This document shows, piece by piece, positions 44,085 to 54,981 of a DNA stretch of 64,000 nt. How positions within the stretch are numbered: position 1 is the first letter of the stretch; each line of letters starts with the position of its first letter. Source of the stretch: Bufo bufo (lineage: Eukaryota > Chordata > Amphibia > Anura > Bufonidae); contig NC_053390.1 of NCBI RefSeq assembly GCF_905171765.1, positions 334,148,294 through 334,212,293 of the forward strand, in the 5' to 3' direction. The position numbers and the translations under genes were made by a program. A model generated the notes under the pieces. The model worked only from the letters and a program-made list of their open reading frames with translations. It was not told the DNA's origin and did no database searches.

Positions 44085-45119
44085 TTAACCCCTTAAGGAC
44101 GCAGGGCGTATCGGTACGCCCTATTTCCCGAGTCCTTAAGGACTCAGGGCGTACCGGTACGTCCTAACTTGAAATCAGTATTCCGGCGCCCGAGGGGTTA
44201 AACGGAACGGGATTTCGGCTGAAATCCTTCAGCCGGCATCCTGTGACAACGCCAGGGGGGGTCATGTGACCCCCCCGTGTCGGCGATCGCAGCAAACCGC
44301 AGGTCAATTCAGACCTGCGGTTTGCTGCGCTTTTTGCAGTTTCTGATGCCCGCGGTCCCTGACCGCGGGGATCAGAAACTTTTGAGTGCCTATAATCTAT
44401 ATTTTTCACCCCCCCCCCTGCACCCCTGCACGATTTTATGCCGGCGGGTGGTGCGGGGGGGGGGTGTCGCATGCGGTGGGGGCGTTGCGGGAGGCGGGCG
44501 GTGCGGCAGGCGGGATCGCGATCCCCCGCCCGCCTCCCCATGAATGATCGTTGGTGTCTAGTGGTTATTCCAGGGTGCCAGCACATTGCTGGCATCCTGG
44601 TATAAACGGCTGACATCTGTGCAGATGTCAGCCGTTTAACCCTTTCCATACCGCGGTCCGTACGGACCGCTGTATGGAAAAAGTTAACTGTCGTCGGTCA
44701 GGGAGCTCCCTCCCTCTCCATCGGGGGGCTGCTGTGCCTTTGCAGCCCCCCGATGGAGAGGGAGAGAGCCCCCAGAGAGCCCCCCTCAGCCCTGTGCTTA
44801 CCCTTCCCCGTCTGCGAAGTTCTGAGCAGACGGGGAGGGTTCCCATGGCAACAGGACGCCTGCTCAGGCGTCCTGCTGTCCATGGTGCTGAACAGATCTG
44901 TGCTGAAAGCATAGATCTGTTCAGTGTAAGTAAAATACAGTACAGAACAATATATATTGTTCTGTACTGTATTATACAGACATCAGACCCACTGGATCTT
45001 CCAGAACCAAGTGGGTCTAGGTCAAAAAAAAAGTGAAAAAAAGTGAAAAAAGTTAAGATAAAAAAAAAAACATTCATCACTGAATAAAAATTAAAAAAAT
45101 TAAATACACTACACATATT

Positions 45120-46020
45120 AGGTATCGCCGCGTCCGTAACGACCTGATCTATAAAACGGTCATGTTACTTTCCCCGCACGGTGAACGCCATAAAAATAAA
45201 AAAATAAAAACTAAGAGAAAATTAAAATTTTGCCCACCTTACTTCCCAAAAAAGGTAATAAAAGTGATCAAAAAAGTCATATGTACGCCAAAATAGTACC
45301 AATCAAACCGTCATCTCATCCCGCAAAAATCATACCCTACCCAAGATAATCGCCCAAAAACTGAAAAAACTATGGCTCTCAGACTAAAGAAACACTAAAA
45401 CATGATTTTTTTTGTTTCAAAAATGAAATCATTGTGTAAAACTTACATAAATAAAAATAAAGTATACATATTAGGTATCGCCGCGTCCGTATCAACCGGC
45501 TCTATAAGAATATCACATGATCTAACCCCTCAGGTGACCACCGTAAAAAATAAAAAATAAAAACGGTGTAAAAAAAGCCATTTTTTGTCATCTTACGTCA
45601 CAAAAAGTGTAATAACAAGCGATCAAAAAGTCATATGCACCCCAAAATAGTGCCAATTAAACCGTCATCTCATCCCGCAAAAAATGAGACCCTACTCAAG
45701 ATAATCGCCCAAAAACTGAAAAAACTATGGCTCTTAGACTATGGAGACACTAAAACTTTTTTTGGTTTTAAAAAGGAAGTTATTGTATAAAACTTATATA
45801 AATAAAAAAAATTGTATACATATTAGGTATCGCCGCGTCCGTGACAACCTGCTCTATGAAATTACCACATGATCTAACCTGTCAGATGAATGTTGTAAAT
45901 AACAAAAAAAAAAAAAAAGTGCCAAAAAAGCTATTTCTTGTTACCTTGCCGCACAAAAAGTGTAATATAGAGCAACCAAAAATCATATGTACCCTAAACT
46001 AGTACCAACAAAGCTGCCAC
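45120..46020. repeat. 353-bp tandem repeat in element G (3 units)
   Basis: Units start aggtatcgccgcgtccgta at 45120, 45473 and 45825 and contain cccgcaaaa, aatcgcccaaaaactg and a (ATAAAA)-rich stretch. The third is incomplete. Confidence 0.9.
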
Positions 46021-46024
46021 CTTA

Positions 46025-47235
46025 TTCCGTACTTTCTAAAATGGGGTCACTTTTTTGGAGTTTCTACTCTAGGGGTGCATCAGGGGGGCTTCAAATGGGA
46101 CATGGTGTCAAAAAAACCAGTCCAGCAAAACCTGCCTTCCAAAAACCGTATGGCATTCCTTTCCTTCTGCGCCCTGCCGTGTGCCCGTACAGCGGTTTAC
46201 GAACACATATTAGGTGTTTCTGTAAACTACAGAATCAGGGCCATAAATAATGAGTTTTGTTTGGCTGTTAACCCTTGCTTTGTTACTGGAAAAAAAATAT
46301 TAAAATGGAAAATCTGCCAAAAAAGTGAAATTTGGAAATTGTATCTCTATTTTCCATTAAATCTTGTGCAACACCTAAAGGGTTAACAAAGTTTGTAAAA
46401 TCAGTTTTGAATACCTTGAGGGGTGTAGTTTCTTAGATGGGGTCACTTTTATGGAGTTTCTACTCTAGGGGTGCATCAGGGGGGGCTTCAAATGGGACAT
46501 GGTGTCAAAAAAACAGTCCAGCAAAATCTGGCTTCCAAAAACCAAACGGCGCACCTTTCACTCTACGCCCCGCTGTGTGGCCGTACAGTAGTTTACGGCC
46601 ACATATGGGGTGTTTCTGTAAACGGCAGAGTCAGGGCAATAAAGATACAGTCTTGTTTGGCTGTTAACCCTTGCTTTGTTAGTGGAAAAAATGGGTTAAA
46701 ATGGAAAATTAGGCAAAAAAATGAAATTCTCAAATTTCATCCCCATTTGCCAATAACTCTTGTGCAACACCTAAAGGGTTAACAAAGTTTGTAAAATCAG
46801 TTTTGAATACCTTGAGGGGTGTAGTTTCTTAGATGGGATCACTTTTATGGAGTTTCTACTCTAGGGGTGCATCAGGGGGCTTCAAATGGGACATGGTGTC
46901 AAAAAAACAGTCCAGCAAAATCAGCCCTCCAAAAACCAAACGGCGCACCTTTCCCTCTACGCCCTACTGTGTGCCCGTACAGTAGTTTACGGCCACATAT
47001 GGGGTGTTTCTGTAAACGGCAGAGTCAGGGCAATAAAGATACAGTCTTGTTTAGCTGTTAACCCTTGCTTTGTTAGTGGAAAAAATGGGTTAAAATGGAA
47101 AATTAGGCAAAAAAATGAAATTCTCAAATTTCATCCCCATTTGCCAATAACTCTTGTGCAATACCTAAAGGGTTAACGAAGCTTGTAAAATCAGTTTTGA
47201 ATACCTTGAGGGGTGTAGTTTATAGAATGGGGTCA
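46025..47235. repeat. 396-bp tandem repeat in element G (3 units)
   Basis: The word aggggtgcatcaggggg occurs at 46071, 46467 and 46863. Each unit ends with cttgtgcaa(c/t)acctaaagggtt. About 100-codon frames repeat in each unit but shift and lack any known domain, so they are treated as non-coding. Confidence 0.92.
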
Positions 47236-47735
47236 TTTTTGGGCGGTTTCTATTATGTATGCCTCGCAAAGTGACTTCAGACCTGTAGTGGTCCCTAAAA
47301 ATTTGTTTTTTGTAAATTTATGAAAAATTTCAAGATTTGCTTCTAAACTTCTAAGCCTTATAACATCCCCAAAAAATAAAATATCAATCCCAAAATGCTA
47401 CAAACATGAAGTAGACATATGGGGAATGTAAAGTCATCAAAATTTTTGGGGGTATTACTATGTATTACAGAAGTAGAGAAACTGAAACTTTGAAATTTTG
47501 CAAATTTTTCAAAATTTTTGGTAAATATGGTATTTTTTTATGCAAAAAAATTTACTTTTTTGACCCAATTTTAGCAGTGTCATGAAGTACAATATGTGAC
47601 GAAAAAACAATCTCAGAACGGCCTGGATAAGTCAAAGCGTTTTAAAGTTATCAGCACTTAAAGTGACACTGGTCAGATTTGCAAAAAATGGCCAAGTCCT
47701 TAAGGTGAAATAGGGCTGAGTCCTTAAGGGGTTAA

Positions 47736-48200
47736 TGGCACATGATGGGGGGGCGGGGGGGCTTAATGGCACATGATGGGGGGGCTTAATACTGGCACAT
47801 GATGGGGGTGGCTTAATACTGGCACATGATGGGGGTGGCTTAATACTGGCACATGATGGGGGGGCTTAATACTGGCACATGATGGTGGGGCTTAATACTG
47901 GCACATGATGGGGGGGCTTATTACTGGCACATGATGGGGGGGCTTATTACTGGCACGTAATGGGGAGATTATTACTGGCACGTAATGGGGGGCTTATTAC
48001 TGGCACCGCCACGTAATGGGGAGGGCTTATTACTGGCACGTAATGGGGGGTTATTACTGGCGCGTAATGGGGGGGGCTTATTACTGGCACGTGATGGGGG
48101 CTTATTACTGGCACGTGATGGGGGCTTATTACTGACACGTGATGGGGGCTCTTGTTACTGGCACGTGATGGGGGCTCTTGTTACTGGCAGTGGCACGTGA
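47736..48200. repeat. 27-bp minisatellite in element F (about 17 units)
   Basis: Units of cttaatactggcacatgatgggggg grade into cttattactggcacgtaatgggg and then cttgttactggcacgtgatggggg, so three sequence variants are arranged in blocks. Confidence 0.92.
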
Positions 48201-49172
48201 TTGAGAGCATTTATTACTGGCACATTATTGGTGGGCACTATAGGGGCATCTACTGAGGTCACAAAGAAGGTGTATTTTATATGGGGGGCTCTGTACAGTA
48301 GCATTTTATACTGGGACACATGGTGGGTACTATGGGGAAGGGGGGAGAGGAGTACTATGGAGTCATCTATGGGGGGCACTAAGAAGGGGTATTTTATACT
48401 TGCAAATTATAGGGGACACTGAGGGCATCTACTGGGGCACGATATATGGGGCATTTTATACTGGGACATTATGTGGGGCACTAGGAGGAAGGGGGAGAGG
48501 AGCACTATGGGGGCATTTACTGGGGGCACTATATAGGGGTATTTTATACTGGCACATTATGGGGGACATTAGCTCAACTGGGGGCATAAGGGGGTATTTT
48601 TTGCATTGTCACATTATAAGGAGAATTATTTCTACTGGGGGACATTATGGTGGGCTTTATTACTCCCCCATGGTATGACCCCCCCTAGTAGCAGCACCAG
48701 CCTCTCCCTGCTCTGTGACCCCTCAGCCCCTTCTCCAAATCCTTATTATGAAATCTCTCTCATTAGGATAAAACACAACATCAGCTCCGCTGAGCCCCCG
48801 GCCAAAGTGTTGAAGTGGTGTCCGAGATCCCCAAGGGCCAAGCCAAGTAACAGTAAGTTTTCATGTGAAATATGTTTATGTTATAGACATATAGCATACA
48901 CTGTGCCACACAATATACAGTATACCGCTACACAGTGCCCCACAATGTACAGTATACCTCTACACTGTGCCACACAGTATACCTCTACACCGTGCCACAC
49001 AATATACAGTATACCTCTACACTGTGCCACACAATATACAGTATTGTGTGGCACAGTGTATCCCTGTTCTCTAAAGGGGCGGTTTTAGGGGGCGGTTCTA
49101 GGGGTGGGTAGGGGCGTGGCCAGGGGAGGGGGGGTGAGTTCCACCACCTTTTCTCTGAGAAAAAAAGCCCTG
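48201..49172. other. Right part of element F
   Basis: Irregular repeats of gggcattttatactgggaca to about 48660, then a less repetitive stretch with one 160-codon frame (48606-49088) lacking recognisable domains, then acactgtgccacac repeats. I regard it as non-coding. Confidence 0.5.
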
Positions 49173-49180
49173 AGTAAATA

Positions 49181-49900
49181 TAAACTAGCCTTACCAGGAA
49201 GGCAAAAATATTGCACCTACTAGAATGCATAATATCAGAAAGAGGGAATTTATCTTTATATATACTGGCCAGTAGAAAGGTCAATAGATCTTTATTGTCA
49301 GTGAGTGAGAGCATTGTTCAAAATTAGAAGCCGATAAGGCAGACATACTCTCATATGAGAACTGGATAAAACTGTACATTTATTTAAAGAGACCATGAAA
49401 TTGCTTTTTTAAATATATTTTACCAAGCAGTTTTTCCTACATCCCATTCCTAAATGATTGTAGCAATATAAATATGTGAAATTTATATATAGCCAGTTAG
49501 CCACATATAGCTTTTTTAGAACACAATGGCTGTAATATGCAGCAAACATTTACTTATTTGCACAATTTAGTCAAATAATATAGACCAATACACATTTCAT
49601 GATTAGAAGTCATTACAATACCAAATAGGAATTCACTTTTACAATAATGCAATTTTCTCCTTCATTTAGTTTTGAAACGGCTCTAATTGTAAAACATAAC
49701 CTGCTATAATTGAAATCTTCAAAAAGCATTATGAACAAGATATTCTACTTTTACAAATTGAAAAAGGTAAATGTTTGCAATTAGTTTATTTCATATTTGT
49801 ATACAAATGTGGGAAGAAAACCTTTTTTCTGATTAGAGGACTATGACTTTAGAGAAAATGTGAGTCCCATTTCTTTAAAGAGGACCTGTCAATTCTCCTG
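49181..49900. other. No gene recognised
   Basis: A/T-rich. Directly continues 43560-43642 across element F. aaaacataacctgctataatt at 49693 resembles words near 40705 and 53185 and may mark a repeat end. Confidence 0.35.
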
Positions 49901-49914
49901 ACGTGTCTGTTTTA

Positions 49915-50140
49915 GTAAGGCGCAGGGGTCCGTCATTGACTAAAGTTACGTGTCACCAAGGTTCCTGGCCTTGGTGAGATAGCAACCGGTAGTTTAGTGT
50001 GTCAGCAGCAGCTAGGCTGGCTGACACAGTGTTTTTACTTGGTGTGGCTGTAAAGCCGATCCAGGCCGATTCTTATTGGGAGCAGCCAAAGAGCAGGATG
50101 GGTGGCTGATCCCCATGTTCCAGGCCAGGTTTTGGGCTGG
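49915..50140. repeat. Dispersed repeat block shared with 40450-40700
   Basis: Same order of words as at 40450-40700 (see that entry) but longer downstream. Includes gtgtggctgtaaagccgatcc and a gggaataaaaacgcagcc region. Confidence 0.5.
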
Positions 50141-51300
50141 GAATAAAAACGCAGCCAGCAGTCACAGCTGGGTGTGGATTACCCTGAATTTTCATAGTGG
50201 AGCTGTGAAGCACTGTGGTCTTGGGTTCCTACCAGTTGGTAGCGTGCTGGAGAGCCGCACGCTGAAAATCAGGCGCCCTAAAGCCTGCTGTGGACGGCTG
50301 TGGATTGCCATGGACAAAACAGTCCGCCAGGTGACACGTTTGTGCTGTGGACATGATGTGGTGTGAATTAACACTAGGACTCTGCACAGTGTTGTTTTTG
50401 CTTTATTGCAAATTATTCCTTCACAGCTTCGGGCAGACTGTTGACCCCTTATCCTTGTGGGCTTCTGGTTTATTTTACCTCATGCTTTGAGCTAAGTAAG
50501 TGTTGTACCGGGGGTAATTATTGGTAACTATCTTCAATCTCTCCCCCTGATACATGTGTATTTATTATTTACAGGTGGGACTTATCTGTTGTTCCCCTTG
50601 GTCCTGTGTTCACACCAGTATCCTCGTTATCTGGCCGCGGATCCTCCGTTTATATCTGAGTATATCTCGCTTGATCATGTATTGACAGTTTTGATCATGT
50701 ATTGACAGTTTTTACCCATTATTGGTTTTATACCACCCTCTGATGAACCTATGAATAGGGGAAACCCGTCGGGGTTGAGTGTACAAAGCCGAGGGAGGTA
50801 TTAGCTACCTTGGCGCCCTGTTAGGGGCTTGTTTTTGGTGCTGAAGGTGAGATCCACACCCCAGCACCTTTCTGACTTATTTATCTACATGGGTTGCTGT
50901 TCATCACGGGTGACACTATGAACCCGTGACACAGATTCTGTCTTATCATAGGGTACCCCTTTACCATATGTTATCAGCAGGGTGCACTAAGGACAGTCAG
51001 TCCAGGTTCGAGGACAGGGAGTCCCCACCATCATGAGACGTCCCTGGGCTGAGGTCTAATTCAGGGTGAGTGCAGGGATAGGTGAGACATCTGACACTCC
51101 CCAATCTGTGCCCTGGTTACGTCTATCTGCATGACCGCCTAAAGGGCTAGGTACTCTGTGTAGGTGTCTATATTTATCTTATTTCTATCTGAGCACTATC
51201 TTTCCTTCAAAGATTACACTGGTGAACCACTGTGGTGGGTTCCTTGTATTAATTATCTAAGATTAAAAGTTACGTTTTATAAGGGTCAACTCTGCTGGAA
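50141..51300 (+). mobile_element. Probable PLE-type terminal region with hammerhead
   Basis: No coding. Contains a small direct duplication (ttgatcatgtattgacagtt twice at 50670-50710), the hammerhead-like motif, and ends with aagattaaaagttacgtttt near 51250. The link with PLEs is inference from the ribozyme fold. Confidence 0.35.
50733..50777 (+). ncRNA. Hammerhead ribozyme-like motif
   Basis: Core CTGATGA at 50740-50746, helix II cctat/atagg with a 2-base loop (one A-G mismatch next to the core), GAAA at 50761-50764, a minimal stem III in acccgt and cleavage base C at 50770. Helix I pairs accct with ggggt (one G-T pair) and continues after a mismatch. The invariant core is complete. Confidence 0.65.
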
Positions 51301-51769
51301 CACTTCAAATCAGATTTGACAGTGCCAAAATGTGTAGGGAGTAGGACAAACCCCCTTGACAAGAATAATAGCAATGTTATGAATTTATTCCTAAATTTCT
51401 AGTTTGAATAACATCCCAAAATCAAAGTTGTAGCAAAGTGTGCTTTGCTTCTTTCTAATTATATTTAACTGATTTAAAACGTTTCTGGAGTAAATGTATA
51501 GTATATTGTATATTGCTATATTTTATATTAGGAAATAGTTTCAGATGTGGTCATTAATTCCTAAAACCCACAACAACCAAAACTGTCACTATAGTCATCC
51601 CTCCAATGATGAACAAATATAATATATAAAAATAGCCCTTCTAATTCAGTTTGGGTGTGAATAAATTTGACCTCAATAGAAAGTGAACTGGTTGTCTGGA
51701 AAAGTCTCTCTCTCCCCCTTTCTCCCCAACCACACCCACATAATTTTTGGACGGTGTGTTAAAAACAAG
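51301..51769. other. No gene recognised
   Basis: A/T-rich spacer with short frames only, up to the left end of hAT E. Confidence 0.4.
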
Positions 51770-53105
51770 TAGAGTTGAGCGGACACCTGGATGTTCGAGT
51801 TCGACGGGTTCTGCCGAACTTTAGAAAAAAGTTTGAGTTCGGGACCCGAACTTGACCTGAACTTGACCCCGAACCCGAACCCCATTTAAGTCAATGGAGA
51901 CCCGAACTTTTGAGCACTAAAATGGCTGTAAAAATGTCATGGAAAGGGCTAGAGGGCTGCAAATGTCGTCAAAATGTGGTTAAGAGCATGGCAAGTGCTC
52001 TGCAAACAAATGTGGATAGGGAAATGACTTCAAATAACATAAAATACGTAAAAATAAAAAATAATAATCTTGATCTAGGAGGACCAGGTCCATATGGAGT
52101 AAGAGGTTGAGGAGGCGGTGGATGTGGCGATGTAGGTGGAAGTGGAAAGGGAGGAGGAGGTAGCCTACACTGCTTTTTGGTTTAAAATTTATTTTTATTT
52201 TTTTAAATTAGGGTACACCCCAAAACATTGGGAAATATAACACTCCAGTCGTGCTAAACACACGTTCAGACAATACACTGGCTGCAGGGCAGGCCAGCAC
52301 CTCCAAGGCGTAAAGGGGAAGCTCAGGCCATGTGCCCAATTTGGAGACCCAGTAGTTGCAGGGGCTGACCCCTGTCAGTTAGTTCGTGTAGGCGTGTGCA
52401 TACTTACTGCCCCACCATGTCGCACGTCCCCGTGATGTTCACGATTCAATTTGATATCTGCTCTATTAACTTTCGATGTTCTTTTATGCGCCTACCATGG
52501 TGATCACGGGTGGTGGAGAATCAGTGTTCCAGGCCAGAGAGGGAGCATGAGAAAAAGAGACCAAATTTAAGGGAGATAAATTTATAAAAGAAATTTGGGA
52601 TCGAGCAGAAATGTGGGAAAAGCTATTGAGGTGCAAATATGGGACAAATTGCAGAAGCCCAAATGTTGGCCAAAAGAGTATAGCGGAAATGTGGGACAAA
52701 TTATTGAAGTGCAAATGTAGTACAACTTGTTTAAGTTTAAGCATTGAATCAAAGGAGGTGGCGCGCATCAATTAAAGAAGCATTTCAGAAATTTTATTCC
52801 CTGTCACCTATGTATAGCAGAGGTTTATTCAGGTCTAAAATTGTATAATGTCAACCCAAGAATGTGACTTAAAAATTATTGAAATTTATTAAGCTGTCAA
52901 CTAGGTAGAGGAGGGGTATATTACACCCAAAAATTGGTGAATTTGACCCTAAAATGTAACTGACAAATGTTTTTTTTTTTTTACCGGTTTAATAGGTATA
53001 GCAGTGGTACATCACACAAAAAAATTGCTGAATTTCACCAGAAAATGTAACTGCCAATTTTTTTTTTTTTACCGGTCTACTAGGTATAGCAGTGGTACTT
53101 TGCTT
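51770..53105 (-). mobile_element. hAT element E fragment (A/B-related)
   Basis: The left (3') end tagagttgagcgga at 51770 is followed by gttcgagttcg and cgaacccgaac clusters like those of A and B. A transposase C-terminal fragment is on the minus strand at about 52238-52400. A two-unit tandem (accggt(t/c)taataggtatagcagtgg) near 52980-53100 resembles a hAT-side array. The right end is not visible, so the element is probably truncated. Confidence 0.6.
52238..52400 (-). pseudogene. hAT transposase C-terminal dimerisation fragment
   Basis: An open minus-strand frame reads NYWVSKLGTWPELPLYALEV, then LACPAASVLSERVFSTTG. It is nearly the same as the A2 C-terminus (FWVSKLSTWPEL...ACPAASVLSEHVFSTAGG). 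About 54 codons; the reading is lost on both sides. No catalytic or zinc-finger part remains. It supports E as a relative of A rather than B. Confidence 0.8.
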
Positions 53106-53602
53106 CTAGGACCCTTTGGACCCGGGAGATAAATATTTAAGTTCAAATAGCCTAAGGCTAACAGGTTCCCATTTCTGGTCTAATTTAAAACATAACGTTT
53201 ATTTCATTTTATTAAGACTAGTATAGATAGAGAAGAAAGCAAAGAATTGTTAAAAATTAAAGTGCTGGTGAACTCTGTGGCTGGGGATATAAATTGCTTA
53301 AACTATACACACTGCCTCCCTATATGTACAGTATCTATCAGTATCATGGGATGGTTCCAGCAGATTATTTTCAGATCTCCGCTTTCCGACTATTTGTCCT
53401 GAAAGCTGGGATCTTTAATCTGTGTCCCTATATGTTACAATCGGATGATCAGCATTACCTATTATTATTTGGCTATCCCTAGGTTAACTTTGTTTGCCTC
53501 TAGTATTGCACCCTACCGCTTGTGTATCTCGCACACAGTGTCTGCAGTACACTAAGATGCGGTCACTGAGTATCACCTCACTTAACCTAAAAACTAGATT
53601 GC

Positions 53603-53656
53603 AGCTCCCCCAACATGTTTCGCCACAGACAAGGCGTCTTCAGGGGAAATGGAGCT
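53603..53656 (-). ncRNA. Hammerhead ribozyme-like motif in PLE2 3' region
   Basis: Minus strand: helix I agctcc/ggagct plus ccc/ggg with a four-base bulge (attt) between them, core CTGAAGA (53643-53637), helix II gcc/ggc (one extra C beside the core), GAAA (53621-53618), a minimal stem III acatgt, and cleavage base T at 53612. Same strand as the PLE2 genes and 3' of them. This is where PLE terminal repeats carry hammerheads in published work. Confidence 0.75.
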
Positions 53657-53699
53657 ACTGTCAACACGAGCGCCATCTGAATCCATGTTTTTAACTACC

Positions 53700-54558
53700 G
53701 TGGGTGGGTCTTTCCTCATCGGATATCCAATCGGTAACCGGCGCTCATGTGATGGTAATGCAATCTGACCAATAGACCTCAGTCAGCGTTAACTCGTCAG
53801 ACTTGCGTATCACCAATGTCTTTAATGTACATGCGCATGCGCAAGAACTTTTAGTTTTGTTTTAAATCGTAAACTGCTTCTGCGCATGTACTGTGGACCG
53901 AATGTCTCCATCTGAGCTTGCCTACCAATTCGTCTCTGAAATTCTAAGTGGGGGCGCATGCGCTATATCTTAGAAGACTAATTCATAGGGGAAGTACCAC
54001 TGCGCATGAGTTATGACTCCAGCCCAAAAATGAAAGCAAGGGCGCATGTGCAGGGACTTAGAAAATGGTAATTTTATTGCGCATGTCTCGTATCCCGGAT
54101 ATTGTATAGAGGGTAGGTATCTGCAGTACTACAGAATAATTATCTACATGATACGTCTTAGTGTATCCACCAGTGTGATTTTGATTCTGCTGTAGTATTT
54201 ATAAATTTCACAATGATCAATCTCCATATGGGTGACTGATCCATTTTTTTATATATTTTTTGTATGCTATAACTCAGGTAGTCATTATAAATTTAAAGAC
54301 TCCTGTCATACAGAATATATTGATATATTCACTGGTGTGATTTCGATCCTACTATTGGTATTCAGTAGTTTTGCAGTAGTCAGTATGCAGATGGATATTT
54401 CATCTATCATTTATTTTTTATATTCTATGACTACAGGTGACTGTGGTTAAGTATTGGTCATTTTCTTTCTTCTGCATTATTAATTTTTCCTATATTATTT
54501 TCATATTATAATGTAATATTCAAGGTTTTCTCCTGTGATTTGTATGTCCCTTTTATTT
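53700..54558 (-). other. PLE2 3' untranslated region
   Basis: Repeated gcgcatg words (53830-54080) and A/T-rich stretches. No coding. It lies between the endonuclease stop and the hammerhead-bearing end. Confidence 0.45.
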
Positions 54559-54876
54559 CTAAATAAATGCCGTAAAGGAAAAACCTTCATTCAGTCCATA
54601 TGGACTCATGGTGCCCAATCTGTGGATCCAACGAGCCTCACTTTGTAGAAGTTTCTTGTCTAGGTTACCCCCTCTTGGTCCCATGGATATTTTTTCAATG
54701 CCGCCAAAATGTAAGACGGAGCTCTTGTTTCCATGGATGTATTTAATATGCCTAGCTATGGGGGTATCTTTGTCAGTTTCAATTGTACTCAGGTGGCCTG
54801 AAATACGGCGTCTCAGTTCTTGTATGGTTTTCCCTACATATAGTTTGGGACATGGACAGGAGGATATATATATCAC
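54559..54876 (-). pseudogene. PLE2 GIY-YIG endonuclease
   Basis: Reads VIYISSCPCPKLYVGKTIQ, then RRRISGH. The paired Y-I-S...Y-V-G form, the downstream catalytic arginine and a glutamate in SEARWIHRL are all visible. It ends with the usual PYGLNEGFSF tail and stop at 54559. The domain cleaves target DNA to prime reverse transcription. It is separated from RT by a TGA at 54891-54889 (where a sense codon is expected) and by a frame change near 54985. Confidence 0.88.
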
Positions 54877-54981
54877 TCCCTGCGTTTTTCAAGTAATAAG
54901 TTGTCTGATTTCATATTCTTTTTTATCCCCAGGGTTGGTGAACTTCTTTATACGGGGAATATACTTGCAGAACGAACTATC

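Larger units (their letters stand above)
44089..47731. mobile_element. TTAA-site element G (piggyBac- or Kolobok-like, non-autonomous)
   Basis: Flanked by TTAA at 44085-44088 and 47732-47735. Termini ccccttaaggac and (inverted) ccccttaaggactcag are nearly identical, with subterminal cagggcgta-ccggtacgtcc hairpins. The interior has two tandem arrays and no transposase. It landed in the 27-bp minisatellite of F at gggcTTAAtggcac. Confidence 0.85.
43651..49172. mobile_element. hAT element F, non-autonomous, with nested TTAA element G
   Basis: Starts tagggctttttttctgg and ends (inverted) cagggctttttttctca. An exact 8-bp target duplication agtaaata is at 43643-43650 and 49173-49180. Contains a GC-rich hairpin near the left end (ggaacgccccggaacggcgttcc), a 27-bp minisatellite interrupted by element G, and a right part (48680-49070) with direct repeats of acactgtgccacacaatata. 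No transposase. Confidence 0.92.

Noticed and set aside
44164..45116. 160-codon minus-strand frames in element G
   Set aside because: GC-rich inverted segments within a TTAA element produce open frames on both strands; no domain or codon signal.
46075..47176. Three similar frames of about 100 codons in tandem
   Set aside because: They follow the 396-bp tandem repeat of element G; no known domain, no start context, and frames differ between units.
48606..49088. 160-codon plus-strand frame in element F
   Set aside because: Second half is a translation of acactgtgccacac repeats; first half has no recognisable domain.
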